Positions 41,531-50,588 of a stretch of DNA of 64,000 nt are shown here, in pieces. Made by a program: the position numbers and the translations under genes. Positions within the stretch are counted from its first letter, which is position 1, and each line of letters opens with the position of its first letter. This DNA comes from Bacteroidetes bacterium MedPE-SWsnd-G1. GTDB taxonomy: Bacteria > Bacteroidota > Bacteroidia > Flavobacteriales > Flavobacteriaceae. The DNA lies in assembly GCA_001874265.1 (NCBI GenBank), contig MPDD01000008.1, forward strand, positions 1 through 64,000, read 5' to 3'. The notes beneath the pieces were generated by a model that made no database searches, was not told the origin of the DNA, and saw nothing but the letters and a program-made list of their open reading frames with translations.

Positions 41531-42967
41531 TTAATTTTTAGGTTGATATGGGTCTTTTTGACCCGCTTTAATAGGAGGGTTTTGTTTTAATGAAATAACA
41601 TGCTCTGTTAATTGACCCAAAGCTGCTTTAGGAACCCACGTGTGTGGAAAGAGTACATTGTCTTTTTCTTGTGGGTCGGTATATAAATTATACAATTTTG
41701 GCATGGTGTAGTTGTTCAAAACACTATTCCAAGAGTTTTGCTCTTTAAAATGTAATTTCCAATTCTTCCATTTTACGCCAAAAATATCGTTACCCATATA
41801 AACAACAAAACCATCTCTACCAGATTCAGTTTTATTTCCTAAAAAGAAATCACTCATTTCAATTCCGTCAATAATTCGGTCTTGCGGAACTGTTCCGCCT
41901 GCAATTTTTCCAATTGTAGGGAATAAATCCATGGCATGTACAATTTCATCGCTCGATTTACCCGCGTCGATTTTACCTGGCCATTTTGCAACAAATGGTA
42001 CTCTTAAAGCACCTTCAAATCCGGTAAACAAAGTTCCTCTCCATGGCCCCGGAGAGCCATGAGCAGCCGTTTCAACAGTTAAACTAGTACTGTTAAAATC
42101 GAGTGCTTCAGGTCCATTATCTGCAGTGAAAATAAAAAGAGTATTGTCAGTTTCGCCTAGTTCCTCAATTTTATCTACCAATTCACCGGTATAAGAATCT
42201 ATTTGCAGCAATAAATCTGCCCAAGGGCCATTACTTGTTTTTCCTTTAAAATCTGGATGAGGCATGGTAGGGAAATGCGTTGCAGTATAGGGTAAATACA
42301 GAAAGAAGGGTTTGTTTTCTTTCGATTTTCGCTCCATAAAGTCCTTGGCCTTATCTGTTAAGTCTCTGTCAATTAAAGGTCTGTAATCTAAATCATAGAT
42401 TTTAACTTTTTCTGGACTTATTCCTTTTTTACCTTCCATCACATAGGTAGGTGAAACTCCACTTTCTGCAAATCCATCCAAAGATGTATACGTAGATTCA
42501 TCTGTAGAATTTGGAACTCCATACCATTCGTCAAAACCTTGATCTGTTGGAAAACGCCCTTCTGTTCTTCCTAAATGCCATTTGCCAAACATACCTGTTG
42601 CATAACCAGCTTCTGATAGCATTTCGGCCATTGTCTTTTCCCATTGCACCAAACCGTAGACACCTTCTCCCATAGGTACGGTCCCATTACCACTTCTAAT
42701 GGCATAACGACCCGTCAATAATGCCGATCTAGAAGGTGTACATTGCACTTCTACATTGAAATTTGTGAGTCTTAATCCTTCATTCGCTAGTTGATCCATT
42801 CTTGGCGTTTCAGTTCCTCGTAAAATTCCTCCACCATTAAAACCAGGTTCTCCATATCCAAAGTTGTCTAAGAAGACAATGACGATATTCGGTTTTTCTT
42901 GAGCCTGCGATTTAATTGAATTAAAAGAGAAAGCAAGTATTGCTAGTATAATTAGTTTAGTTTTCAT
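41531..42967 (-). CDS. Arylsulfatase (S1 sulfatase family)
   Basis: This 478-residue exported sulfatase has a signal peptide (1-22). The metal-binding start is IVIVFLDNFGYGEPG, in which the second Asp is replaced by Asn. The CTPSR motif (Cys 76) is converted to formylglycine by the maturase. The later block FTADNGPE and a C-terminal subdomain complete the fold. It removes sulfate from an aryl or carbohydrate substrate that cannot be deduced. It is paired with a DUF1254 protein rather than with glycoside hydrolases. Confidence 0.92.
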   Translation of the reverse strand: MKTKLIILAILAFSFNSIKSQAQEKPNIVIVFLDNFGYGEPGFNGGGILRGTETPRMDQLANEGLRLTNFNVEVQCTPSRSALLTGRYAIRSGNGTVPMGEGVYGLVQWEKTMAEMLSEAGYATGMFGKWHLGRTEGRFPTDQGFDEWYGVPNSTDESTYTSLDGFAESGVSPTYVMEGKKGISPEKVKIYDLDYRPLIDRDLTDKAKDFMERKSKENKPFFLYLPYTATHFPTMPHPDFKGKTSNGPWADLLLQIDSYTGELVDKIEELGETDNTLFIFTADNGPEALDFNSTSLTVETAAHGSPGPWRGTLFTGFEGALRVPFVAKWPGKIDAGKSSDEIVHAMDLFPTIGKIAGGTVPQDRIIDGIEMSDFFLGNKTESGRDGFVVYMGNDIFGVKWKNWKLHFKEQNSWNSVLNNYTMPKLYNLYTDPQEKDNVLFPHTWVPKAALGQLTEHVISLKQNPPIKAGQKDPYQPKN

Positions 42968-42971
42968 AGTG

Positions 42972-43004
42972 CGTATTTTCTATTTAGATGTTAACGAAAA
43001 TACG
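42972..43004 (-). promoter_or_regulatory. Inverted repeat upstream of the arylsulfatase gene
   Basis: CGTATTTTC (42972-42980) and GAAAATACG (42996-43004) form a perfect 9-bp inverted repeat with a 15-base spacer, starting five bases before the start codon. It may be an operator. Confidence 0.4.
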
Positions 43005-43031
43005 AAATAATCAGATTTAGAAAAAATACTT

Positions 43032-43067
43032 TGTAACTTTCGTAACATTTATAAAAGCGTAATCGTC
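43032..43067 (+). promoter_or_regulatory. Candidate ECF-type promoter of the sigma factor gene
   Basis: Two GTAAC motifs (43033-43037 and 43042-43046) precede CGTC (43064-43067). The second pair has a 17-base gap. This resembles the GTAAC / CGTC promoters used by ECF sigma factors and suggests autoregulation. Confidence 0.35.
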
Positions 43068-43076
43068 TTAATAGCG

Positions 43077-43670
43077 ATGGAACATCAAAATGACCTGTTT
43101 TATATAGAAAAAGTATTGGCCGGAGATACCCAGTCTTTTGGGATACTTGTGCAGCGCTACCAAAATATGGTGTTTGCACTGTCATTAAAGATGTTAAAAC
43201 ATAGAGAAGAGGCCGAAGAAGTGGCGCAAGACACTTTTGTAAAAGCCTACAAATCGATTGCTAAATTTAAAGGCGATTCGAAATTCTCTACGTGGATGTA
43301 TCGCATTGCGTATAATACCTGTTTAGATAGAATTAAAGGAAATGTGAAGTTTAACAATAATGTAGAGATTAACGATGTTACCTCTAACGAGTTGGAAGCC
43401 GTAGAACATATTTTTGAAGGTATTGAGCGTAAAGAGCGAAGTGAAATTATTCAGGGTTGTATGAATCAATTACCTGATGAAGAGCGCGTAATTGTTCACT
43501 TGTTCTATTTTGAAGAGCAAAGTTTAAAAGAAATAGAAGAAATTACTCAGTTAACAGCGAGTAATATCAAAGTGAAATTACACAGAGCGCGTAAGAAATT
43601 ATTTAGTATTTTTAAGAACTCGGTTGAGCATGAAATTTACAGTCATTATGAACAAAGAGCCAAAGGATAA
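43077..43670 (+). CDS. ECF-type RNA polymerase sigma factor
   Basis: This 197-residue sigma factor has region 2 at about 20-90 (NMVFALSLKMLKHREEAEE, DTFVKAYKSIAKFKG, FSTWMYRIAYNTCLDRI) and region 4 at about 135-185 (LPDEERVIVHLFYFEEQSL and ASNIKVKLHRARKKL). It directs transcription of a specific regulon. The overlapping downstream gene encodes a one-span membrane protein that may act as its anti-sigma partner. Confidence 0.93.
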   Translation: MEHQNDLFYIEKVLAGDTQSFGILVQRYQNMVFALSLKMLKHREEAEEVAQDTFVKAYKSIAKFKGDSKFSTWMYRIAYNTCLDRIKGNVKFNNNVEINDVTSNELEAVEHIFEGIERKERSEIIQGCMNQLPDEERVIVHLFYFEEQSLKEIEEITQLTASNIKVKLHRARKKLFSIFKNSVEHEIYSHYEQRAKG

Positions 43671-44055
43671 TTTAGATCTGTTTACCAAAAAAATGGTAAA
43701 AGAATTGCCAGAAGAAAAACCATCATTAGATTTTTCTAAAAATGTAATGGATGCAGTTTATGTTGTTGAGCAAGCGAAAGAATTAAAAAGAAGTCAGCCA
43801 CTTATTTCTAAAAGAACTTGGTTGTTGTTTGTTGGGGTTATTATTGCAGCAACGGTTTATTTATTGAAAAACACCACGTTCGCAGAAAATAGTTTGCTTT
43901 CTAGAATAGATTTTGGAACCTATACAAATGGATTATCATTTGATTATTCTTTAGGGTTCACAACTTCAAATGTTACCATTTATGCATTTGTGTTTTTAGC
44001 TATTATGATCAGTGTACAAATAGGGTATATCAAGAATTATTACGCTAGGAAATAA
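43648..44055 (+). CDS. Membrane protein coupled to the sigma factor, possible anti-sigma
   Basis: This 135-residue protein has a soluble N-terminal part (DNLDLFTKKMVKELPEEKPSL, about 5-25) and hydrophobic spans at about 59-77 and 108-127. The gene overlaps the sigma gene by 23 bases when started at 43648; an earlier ATG at 43624 adds eight residues. Position and membrane topology suggest a role in controlling the sigma factor, but no zinc anti-sigma motif is visible. Confidence 0.65.
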   Translation: MNKEPKDNLDLFTKKMVKELPEEKPSLDFSKNVMDAVYVVEQAKELKRSQPLISKRTWLLFVGVIIAATVYLLKNTTFAENSLLSRIDFGTYTNGLSFDYSLGFTTSNVTIYAFVFLAIMISVQIGYIKNYYARK

Positions 44056-44074
44056 AAAAATAAAATAGATAAAT

Positions 44075-44107
44075 AAAAAAAGCCTTGAGAAATCAAGGCT
44101 TTTTTTA
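44075..44107. terminator. Bidirectional terminator
   Basis: The stem AAAAAAGCCTTGA/TCAAGGCTTTTTT with loop GAAA lies between convergent genes. Confidence 0.94.
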
Positions 44108-44109
44108 TT

Positions 44110-44802
44110 CTATTTCAAAGCGAATTTTACGGAAACAGTACTCTCTACTCTTATTTTTTCAAATTCAATTTCTAAAGGTTGAGAATCTTGAAAGGAGTTT
44201 CCTTTAATTTTCATGGAAGATTCTTTCACGCTTCTATATCGAAAGTTCTGAAATTGATCTGTTATGTGAATTGCGTTTCCAATGTTCTGACCAAGTGGTT
44301 GGGTAAGTGCAATTGCATTTTGTTTTGCTTTAAGTATTGCCTTTGATTTTAGGTTCAATTTTAAGTCTTCAATTTTTGAATAACTTAATTTTTCAATTCC
44401 AACATTAGATATTTTTTCTTTTTCTAACGCCAAGATTACTTTTCCGGCGGTTACCGCATCATAGACTATTAGCGAGTAAGATTTTGCTTTATGAATATCT
44501 TTTTGTTTCAAAAAATATTTTTTAAAATTTGATGATAAATCACTTAACGAGAGTTGTTCTTCAATATTAATGTTCAGACCCTTTAACACATTGGCCATTT
44601 TATTTTCTTGAACTTCAATAGATGTTTTTCCTTTTGAATCTTGTTCTGAAAGATAAATTGTTAAGTAAATTTTATCTGGTACAACTAACGTATCAACCTT
44701 GGCAGAGGTTTCTAAATATGGTTGATCAATATAGTTTTTATTTTGAGAAAAGGCTTGTTGAATAATTAATAAGGTAATAATGTTTATAAAAAGTGATTTC
44801 AT
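44110..44802 (-). CDS. SIMPL (DUF541) domain exported protein
   Basis: This 230-residue protein has a signal peptide (1-19) and a SIMPL domain (about 28-228; LETSAKVDTLVVPDKIYLTIYL near the start, LKLNLKSKAILKAKQNAIALTQPLGQ in the middle, given as landmarks at 28-49 and 147-172). SIMPL proteins are periplasmic and of varied or unknown function. It is probably monocistronic. Confidence 0.87.
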   Translation of the reverse strand: MKSLFINIITLLIIQQAFSQNKNYIDQPYLETSAKVDTLVVPDKIYLTIYLSEQDSKGKTSIEVQENKMANVLKGLNINIEEQLSLSDLSSNFKKYFLKQKDIHKAKSYSLIVYDAVTAGKVILALEKEKISNVGIEKLSYSKIEDLKLNLKSKAILKAKQNAIALTQPLGQNIGNAIHITDQFQNFRYRSVKESSMKIKGNSFQDSQPLEIEFEKIRVESTVSVKFALK

Positions 44803-44875
44803 TTTTAAGAGGTTTTAATTGTTTAACCAACCACTACAATATTAATGCCAACAAACACTGACTAACTTTCTTTTA

Positions 44876-45640
44876 TCATTCAGCAATAAGTAATTTATTG
44901 TAATGTAGGTTTTTCTTAAATTTATATCCTAACGATAAAATATTGGTTTTAAACCAATCAGATTTGCCGATATCCTTATTGTCTTCTAATATTAAAATTG
45001 GCTTACAACGCTTTATAGTTTTAACAGCGCCTTTTACAGCTTGTTCTTCAAATCCTTCAATATCTAATTGTAAAATGGAAATATTTCTATCTTCTGGAAT
45101 CACGTCATCTATGGCTACAATTTGAATTTCTTCAAATTCTCCTTTTTGAGATTTAGGAACAATGGTGCTTGCACCACCCATACTTTTTCCAGATTTATCT
45201 TTTGTGTTTAAACGTTCTGAAGAACTTTTTTCTCCCAGTCCTTTTGGTGAAAGCGTAATGTTTGTAATGTTATTTAGAAGCATGGTTATTTCTGCACATC
45301 TAAAACCTTCTCTGCTTGGTTCAAATGACCAAATTTTAGCATCAGAATGCATGGCTGTTGAAAGGCCTGGAAAAAAATCACCGAAACATGCTCCGGAATG
45401 AATAATGTCGCCTTCTTTTACATTATTTCTCATGAACTCAATAGTATCAGGTTCGTACACATCACCTTGAAGAATTTTTTGAGTTAACACACCGTGTTGT
45501 GTAGAGGCAGGAACACAGTAGGCACCGTATTTATTAAATGCTATTGCCGCATTCAATGCTTGGTTGTTAAGGCTTTTATCAACCTTGTTCTCTTTACTCA
45601 ACGCTACTTTGCCTCCAAAATATTTATCTATGATTCCCAT
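44876..45640 (-). CDS. FkbM family SAM-dependent methyltransferase
   Basis: This 254-residue cytoplasmic enzyme has the FkbM-type fold: GDIIHSGACFGDFFPGLS (SAM-binding, about 95-112), WSFEPSREGFRCAEI, then ILQLDIEGFEEQAVKGAVKTI. The family methylates hydroxyls on sugars and other small molecules, often during cell-surface polysaccharide synthesis. The substrate is unknown and no glycosyltransferases are adjacent. Confidence 0.88.
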   Translation of the reverse strand: MGIIDKYFGGKVALSKENKVDKSLNNQALNAAIAFNKYGAYCVPASTQHGVLTQKILQGDVYEPDTIEFMRNNVKEGDIIHSGACFGDFFPGLSTAMHSDAKIWSFEPSREGFRCAEITMLLNNITNITLSPKGLGEKSSSERLNTKDKSGKSMGGASTIVPKSQKGEFEEIQIVAIDDVIPEDRNISILQLDIEGFEEQAVKGAVKTIKRCKPILILEDNKDIGKSDWFKTNILSLGYKFKKNLHYNKLLIAE

Positions 45641-45740
45641 TTGATTAATTTGATGATTGCGAATATAGTTAATTTTTATAGATGGATTGAGCGATATAGT
45701 GCACTAGAATTAGAGTTGTATTTAGGTAAAAGGTGAGCAT

Positions 45741-45773
45741 AAAAAAACCGAAACTTTCGTTTCGGTTTTTTTT
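45741..45773. terminator. Hairpin terminator beside the tRNA-Ser fragment
   Basis: The 10-bp stem AAAACCGAAA/TTTCGGTTTT is flanked by A and T runs. On the minus strand it follows the truncated tRNA-like sequence at 45771-45790. Confidence 0.88.
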
Positions 45774-45790
45774 GCGGAGAAAGAGGGATT
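45771..45790 (-). repeat. Truncated copy of the tRNA-Ser 3' end
   Basis: TTTGCGGAGAAAGAGGGATT is identical to 45897-45916, the 3' end of the intact tRNA-Ser plus four flanking bases, displaced by 126 bp. The bases beyond it still form a T-arm-like stem (GAGGGA/TCCCTC). It is a decayed tRNA duplicate or an integration scar. Confidence 0.65.
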
Positions 45791-45842
45791 TTGTTCCAAT
45801 CTCCCTCTTATTGCATTTTGCAAATGCCAAATTCTTAAAATT

Positions 45843-45877
45843 AAAAAATCCACTCAAGTAAAACTTGGTGGATTTTT
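45843..45877. terminator. Terminator of tRNA-Ser
   Basis: The stem AAATCCAC plus CAAGT pairs with ACTTG plus GTGGATTT, with one bulged T, and is flanked by A and T runs. It terminates leftward transcription of the tRNA. Confidence 0.88.
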
Positions 45878-45900
45878 ATTTCAAGCCTTGCGCTTGTTTG

Positions 45901-45985
45901 CGGAGAAAGAGGGATTCGAACCCCCGGACCTGTTACAGTCAACAGTTTTCAAGACTGCCGCATTCGACCACTCTGCCATTTCTCC
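45901..45985 (-). tRNA. tRNA-Ser (anticodon TGA)
   Basis: A complete class II tRNA is present, with acceptor GGAGAAA/TTTCTCC and anticodon loop CTTGAAA between GCAGT and ACTGT. A long variable arm follows (TTGACTGTAACAGGTC), and the T loop is TTCGAAT. The 3' CCA is not encoded. Confidence 0.97.
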
Positions 45986-46019
45986 AGAAGCCTCATCAGG
46001 TATTCCCTGAATGCGGGTG

Positions 46020-46050
46020 CAAATATATGATGCTTTTTCCTTTTGCTCAA
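46020..46050 (-). promoter_or_regulatory. Promoter of tRNA-Ser
   Basis: On the minus strand TTG (46048-46050), a 20-base spacer and TATATTTG (46020-46027) match the Bacteroidota housekeeping promoter. Confidence 0.7.
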
Positions 46051-46139
46051 ACTTTTTTAGGATATTTTTTCGAAAAAAAACTTATTGAACTATTGGCAAT
46101 TATTTGTGACATATAGCCTAACAATTTATAACAGTTTCT

Positions 46140-46147
46140 TACTTTTG
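46140..46147 (+). promoter_or_regulatory. -7 box of aroC
   Basis: TACTTTTG matches TAnnTTTG and lies 16 bases before the aroC start codon. Confidence 0.5.
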
Positions 46148-46163
46148 TTCAAAATTTACAATT

Positions 46164-47228
46164 ATGGCGAGCAATACCTTTGGAAATCTTTTAAAATTGA
46201 CCACTTTTGGAGAGTCACATGGCGCTGCAATTGGAGGTGTTATTGATGGGTGCCCTGCTGGATTGGAATTAGATTTAGAGGCCGTACAAGTAGAATTAAA
46301 TCGTAGAAGACCAGGGCAATCGGCTATTGTAACAGCCAGAAAAGAACCAGATGAAGTGCAATTTTTATCTGGGGTTTTTGAAGGAAAAACTACCGGGACT
46401 TCTATTGGGTTTGTGATACAAAACACCAATCAGAAAAGTAAAGATTACACGCACAATGTAGATGTGTTTAGACCATCGCATGCCGATTATACATATAATA
46501 AAAAATATGGCGTTAGAGACCATAGGGGAGGTGGAAGAACGTCTGCTCGTGAAACTGCAAATTGGGTAGTTGCCGGTGCACTTGCAAAGCAATTAATTTC
46601 TCAAATAAAAATAAATGCATTTACTTCTTCGGTAGGAGAAATTACCATTAACAAACCTTATCAAGACTTAGATTTTTCTTTAATAGAATCAAATGCAATT
46701 CGTTGCCCAGAGCCTGAAGTGGCACAGGAAATGATTCAGCATATTAAAGACATTAAAAAGCAAGGTGATACTATTGGAGGAACTATTACATGTGTGATTC
46801 ATAACGTACCTGTTGGATTAGGAGAACCTATTTTTAACAAATTACACGCTGAATTAGGAAAGGCAATGCTATCTATCAATGCTGTAAAAGGTTTTGAATA
46901 CGGCAGTGGCTTTTGTGGTACTAAAATGAAAGGTAGTGAACATAACGACCAGTTTAACACCGATGGTTCTACTAAAACAAACTTGTCTGGCGGAATTCAA
47001 GGTGGTGTAAGTAACGGAATGGATATTTATTTTAGAGTTGCTTTTAAACCTGTCGCTACTCTAATTCAAAAACAAGATACCATAGATAGCGAAGGTAATG
47101 TGGTTGAAATGCAAGGTAGAGGAAGACACGATCCTTGTGTTGTGCCTAGAGCCGTACCAATTGTAGAGGCCATGGCAGCACTAGTTATGGCCGATTTTTA
47201 TTTATTAGATAAGACTACGAAGATTTAA
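46164..47228 (+). CDS. aroC: Chorismate synthase
   Basis: AroC converts 5-enolpyruvylshikimate 3-phosphate to chorismate, the last common step of aromatic amino-acid synthesis, with reduced FMN. The 354-residue protein shows all family signatures: [19 protein letters not shown] (10-28), [34 protein letters not shown] (about 112-137) and [17 protein letters not shown] near the end. It stands alone with its own promoter. Confidence 0.98.
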   Translation: MASNTFGNLLKLTTFGESHGAAIGGVIDGCPAGLELDLEAVQVELNRRRPGQSAIVTARKEPDEVQFLSGVFEGKTTGTSIGFVIQNTNQKSKDYTHNVDVFRPSHADYTYNKKYGVRDHRGGGRTSARETANWVVAGALAKQLISQIKINAFTSSVGEITINKPYQDLDFSLIESNAIRCPEPEVAQEMIQHIKDIKKQGDTIGGTITCVIHNVPVGLGEPIFNKLHAELGKAMLSINAVKGFEYGSGFCGTKMKGSEHNDQFNTDGSTKTNLSGGIQGGVSNGMDIYFRVAFKPVATLIQKQDTIDSEGNVVEMQGRGRHDPCVVPRAVPIVEAMAALVMADFYLLDKTTKI

Positions 47229-47246
47229 AAACTTTTGAATTAAGTT

Positions 47247-48674
47247 TTACTCAATTCGAGTAGCTTCAAATCTCTGTACTTTAATACTTTGAGCCTTTCC
47301 CTCTTCAATGGTAAATGTAAAGTATTCACCGTCAGATTTATCAAAGAATATACTGTCTGATTCTGGAAAAATTATGATAGGGTCATCTAGGAAATCTGCT
47401 GAAACTTCAAGTGTATTATTTTTTATAATAATTTCTGAATCACCTAATTCAGGGAAATTATATTTACCTACGAATCTTTTAAGTTGCTTTTCTGTTTGAG
47501 TTTTAATAACTCTAGTTTTTGGATCTATTCCAGGTAAGTCGTATTCTTTAGCCAAACTTAAAAGAATTTCTTGAATAATGCTTCCATTATCTGAATTGAC
47601 CATTATTACAACAGCGACAGGATGTTCTTTCCAGGCAACAAGACGCGCCCTAAATCCTTCATCGGCACCACCATGGCCATATGTGTGTTCATTAACACCA
47701 GGGCCAAGGCCATGCCCATTCATTCCAGGAGTCAACATTTCATTAACGGTCTCGGTCTTTAACAATCCATCTAATTGTGATTGTTGTATTTTTTGAATTT
47801 CCTTAGCCCAAAGTATAAGTTGAGATGGAGTAGTCCAAAGACCGGCCGCTGCCGTTTCAGGATATATTGGCCATTTACCTTCTACTTCTTCGCCACTGGC
47901 TCTATAACCCGTTGCGGCCATAGAATGGTATTTTTGTGGTAAGGGATTTTCAAAAGTGCTCAATGTCATACCCATTGGGTCTAATACATTCGATTGCATT
48001 ATTTCTGCAAAGGGCTTTTCTTCAACATCGGTAATCATAAGTTGCATAATTGTATATCCTCCTCCAGAATACATCCAACTTTCACCTGGTTCTTTGTAAA
48101 CTCGTACCGAATCCGTGTTTCCTTTACCATCCAAAACGTCTTCTACGCTAGGTATTGTATCTCCCTTGTCATATCCAGGAAACCCCCAAACAGTTAATCC
48201 AGCTGTATGATTTAAGATTCTACGAGTGGTTACTTTTTCTTTCTCTGTAAATGAATTCTCCGGTAGTTTCCAACTTGAGAGATAATTGTTAACATTTGAG
48301 TCTAAGTTTATCAACTTTTGTTCAGCAAGTTGATGTGCTCTTAATGCTGCTACTGGTTTACTGATAGATCCGGCAAGAAACATGGTTTCGCTGGTAACAG
48401 AACGATTTTCTAAACTATCGGCCATTCCGTAGCCCTTTGCCCATTCAATTTCTCCATTATTTATAACGGCAATACTTACTCCAGGAATCCCTAACTCTTT
48501 TAACCTTTCTTCAATATTATAGTTTGGTATACTATCTCCTTTAATTTGAAGATTTGGCTGTAGACCATTTTCTATTCTTGCTATCTTTTCAGTCAAAAGC
48601 GTATTGTTTTTTTTAGTTTGTTGCGTACAACTAGCTAGAAGTAAAAAAAGGAGAATTGGTATAAATGTTTTCAT
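47247..48674 (-). CDS. Serine hydrolase of the class C beta-lactamase fold (lipoprotein)
   Basis: This 475-residue envelope protein has a lipobox (LLASC, Cys 16) and a beta-lactamase/penicillin-binding-like domain (about 50-375). The SxxK motif is S103-I-S-K106, a YSG triad occurs in SWMYSGGGYTIMQ near 200, and HGG-like YGHGGADEGF is near 330. The C-terminal region (about 395-475) is a beta-rich extension. Such exported enzymes act on D-amino acid peptides or esters; true beta-lactamase activity cannot be assumed. Confidence 0.9.
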   Translation of the reverse strand: MKTFIPILLFLLLASCTQQTKKNNTLLTEKIARIENGLQPNLQIKGDSIPNYNIEERLKELGIPGVSIAVINNGEIEWAKGYGMADSLENRSVTSETMFLAGSISKPVAALRAHQLAEQKLINLDSNVNNYLSSWKLPENSFTEKEKVTTRRILNHTAGLTVWGFPGYDKGDTIPSVEDVLDGKGNTDSVRVYKEPGESWMYSGGGYTIMQLMITDVEEKPFAEIMQSNVLDPMGMTLSTFENPLPQKYHSMAATGYRASGEEVEGKWPIYPETAAAGLWTTPSQLILWAKEIQKIQQSQLDGLLKTETVNEMLTPGMNGHGLGPGVNEHTYGHGGADEGFRARLVAWKEHPVAVVIMVNSDNGSIIQEILLSLAKEYDLPGIDPKTRVIKTQTEKQLKRFVGKYNFPELGDSEIIIKNNTLEVSADFLDDPIIIFPESDSIFFDKSDGEYFTFTIEEGKAQSIKVQRFEATRIE

Positions 48675-48852
48675 ATTGAATGATTAAAGTGGATATCAGT
48701 AAAGTATTAGATTTGTTCGACTTGAAATCCTGAAAATTTTTAGCCTAGCAAAAATGTAAGTTGCATTGGCGTTACAATTTTTGTCTAAAGTTACTATTTT
48801 CATTCTGTTACTACAATGAATTATGGCCTTAGTTAATCAATGGCTTTTAGTT

Positions 48853-49335
48853 TCATTCTGTATCATTTGGTTTTTCAGTTGATGTAACAGTTTCAATTTT
48901 CCATTCATTTCCATACTTTTTATAAATGGCGGTCCAAGCAAAATGGGTCTCATCTTCAATAGTTGCTCCTGCCTGGTCTTTATAGGTAACTTTTACTATT
49001 TTATCTACAATAGTATAGGCAAGCGTTCCATCCTTAGAAAATTTTATAATGGGCTTTGTAACGTCGTCCCATTTTACAAATTCGACTGATGAAAAATAAC
49101 TATTATATCTTGCTATTGTTTCACTTTTTTTAGGCTTTGAAATTATTCCTCTATTAACCGAAACAAAGTTTTCAGAAAGTTGATTGGCAAAAGAAATTGA
49201 GTCCTTGCCAAAATGATAATCACGCTGCGCGTTATGCAATTGCAAAATTGCCTTTGTTTCCTTGTCCTTGTCAAATTGTATTTGGTCAGTGCACGAAACA
49301 AAAGATATGACGACTAGTAAAATTAAATATTTCAT
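48853..49335 (-). CDS. SnoaL/NTF2-like (DUF4440-type) lipoprotein
   Basis: This 160-residue lipoprotein has a lipobox (ISFVSC, Cys 15) and an NTF2-like domain (about 28-155): a helix with ILQLHNAQRDYHFGKD, strands around LSENFVSVNRG, and the end TAIYKKYGNEWKIETV. Family members are small alpha-beta barrels with diverse or no enzyme activity. The ATG at 49335 gives a clean signal peptide; an upstream in-frame ATG (49422) does not. Confidence 0.82.
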   Translation of the reverse strand: MKYLILLVVISFVSCTDQIQFDKDKETKAILQLHNAQRDYHFGKDSISFANQLSENFVSVNRGIISKPKKSETIARYNSYFSSVEFVKWDDVTKPIIKFSKDGTLAYTIVDKIVKVTYKDQAGATIEDETHFAWTAIYKKYGNEWKIETVTSTEKPNDTE

Positions 49336-49488
49336 TTTTCTTTTTATTGATTTCAGAATGTTTTGCAGCGGTTTGTGTATGATTTGTGAGTTTAGAAATT
49401 CATAGAACTTCAACCAAGACAAATCTGACGATTTAAAAGTAATTCTTTATCTTTTAATACTAATTCTAGCATAAATTATTACACATTG

Positions 49489-50385
49489 TTATCCACCGTA
49501 TTTATTTTTCAAGTCTTGAATTAAATTTTTAAATACATATTCGTGCTCTTGTTCAATTCCAATTTTCTCTAACGGTTGCCAATAAATTCGAGGATACAAT
49601 TCAGACGTGTAAGTTGTTATTCGTGTCATTTTGGTCTGTCCGTTTTCCAACTCGTCAAATAGATAAATTGCTTCCTTAAATCCCAACCATTTTCTACCAG
49701 TTAATTGGTAATCTATAACATCCATTTTAAGGATTTTCCCTTTTTCTAATTCCGTTATTTTTTCAACTATTAAACCTCCTTCAAAATAGCAAGTTCTAAT
49801 TCCTCCCACTTTTTCCTCTTCAAGAATGCATTTTTGGGGAATAGGAAGATCTAGTTTCATTAAAAATGGCTTTTCAGCATTTAAAGTGTCAACAGACTTA
49901 ATCGTTTCATAAACTTCCATAGTCGAATAGGGAAGGATTATTTCCGACTTTATTTCAATAATATTATTGTTGTTTTTTGACAGTTCGGATTCTGTGATTC
50001 CAAATATTATGAATAGACAAAAAGGAAGAATAGAACTCTTGATTATATTTTCTTTTGTATCATTTTTTTGTTGCTTTTTCATTAAATACTTTATTAATGC
50101 CCCAAGTGCAACTGCTCCGATTATTAAAGGTAATGCCATTAAAATACAAACCATTCCTTCAAGCCCGCCAACTAAAAGTAAAAAGAAGAAGATAATTAGA
50201 GATATAATTAGACCCCATAAACTGATTGCCTTAATAGTTGTTTTACCAAGAATATATCCAAGTGTAAAAGGTAAGAAAACAAAGAATGATAATCCATAAC
50301 CAATCAACTCATAATGAAGTAAAATAAAACCAAGTGATAAAAATGTTAAACTAATTATTATTGATGTTATCAATTCTTTTTTCAT
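49489..50385 (-). CDS. Membrane protein with SRPBCC-like C-terminal domain
   Basis: This 298-residue protein has about four to five N-terminal hydrophobic spans (residues 8-130) and a C-terminal soluble domain (about 145-295) that reads like a SRPBCC/polyketide-cyclase lipid-binding fold: IEIKSEIILPYSTMEVYE, ERLEKG-type strands and YLFDELENGQTKMTRITTY. The fusion of membrane spans and a SRPBCC domain is seen in many Bacteroidota. Function is unknown. Confidence 0.75.
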   Translation of the reverse strand: MKKELITSIIISLTFLSLGFILLHYELIGYGLSFFVFLPFTLGYILGKTTIKAISLWGLIISLIIFFFLLLVGGLEGMVCILMALPLIIGAVALGALIKYLMKKQQKNDTKENIIKSSILPFCLFIIFGITESELSKNNNNIIEIKSEIILPYSTMEVYETIKSVDTLNAEKPFLMKLDLPIPQKCILEEEKVGGIRTCYFEGGLIVEKITELEKGKILKMDVIDYQLTGRKWLGFKEAIYLFDELENGQTKMTRITTYTSELYPRIYWQPLEKIGIEQEHEYVFKNLIQDLKNKYGG

Positions 50386-50588
50386 ATGGTGGGTAGATAT
50401 TGGCTATCATCAATAGTGATGATATATTTCTATTTGTTGAACGAATATAGTCTTTTTTAACTTTCAAAAACTACCAATTCATAGACTGAATGAACTTATC
50501 CACATTTTTAGTTTATCAAGCTGTTCTCTCGTAATTTTAATGCATCAAAAAGCAAGATTTTATAAAAGGCCGCGGAGCACAAAAACAT

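Noticed and set aside
41531-42967. Inactive sulfatase because of DN instead of DD in the N-terminal metal motif
   Set aside because: The substitution is noted, but the formylglycine CTPSR motif and later metal block are intact, so activity is plausible.
47247-48674. Calling the serine hydrolase an antibiotic-resistance beta-lactamase
   Set aside because: It has the fold and SxxK motif, but also a large C-terminal extension typical of exported peptidases or esterases; resistance cannot be inferred.
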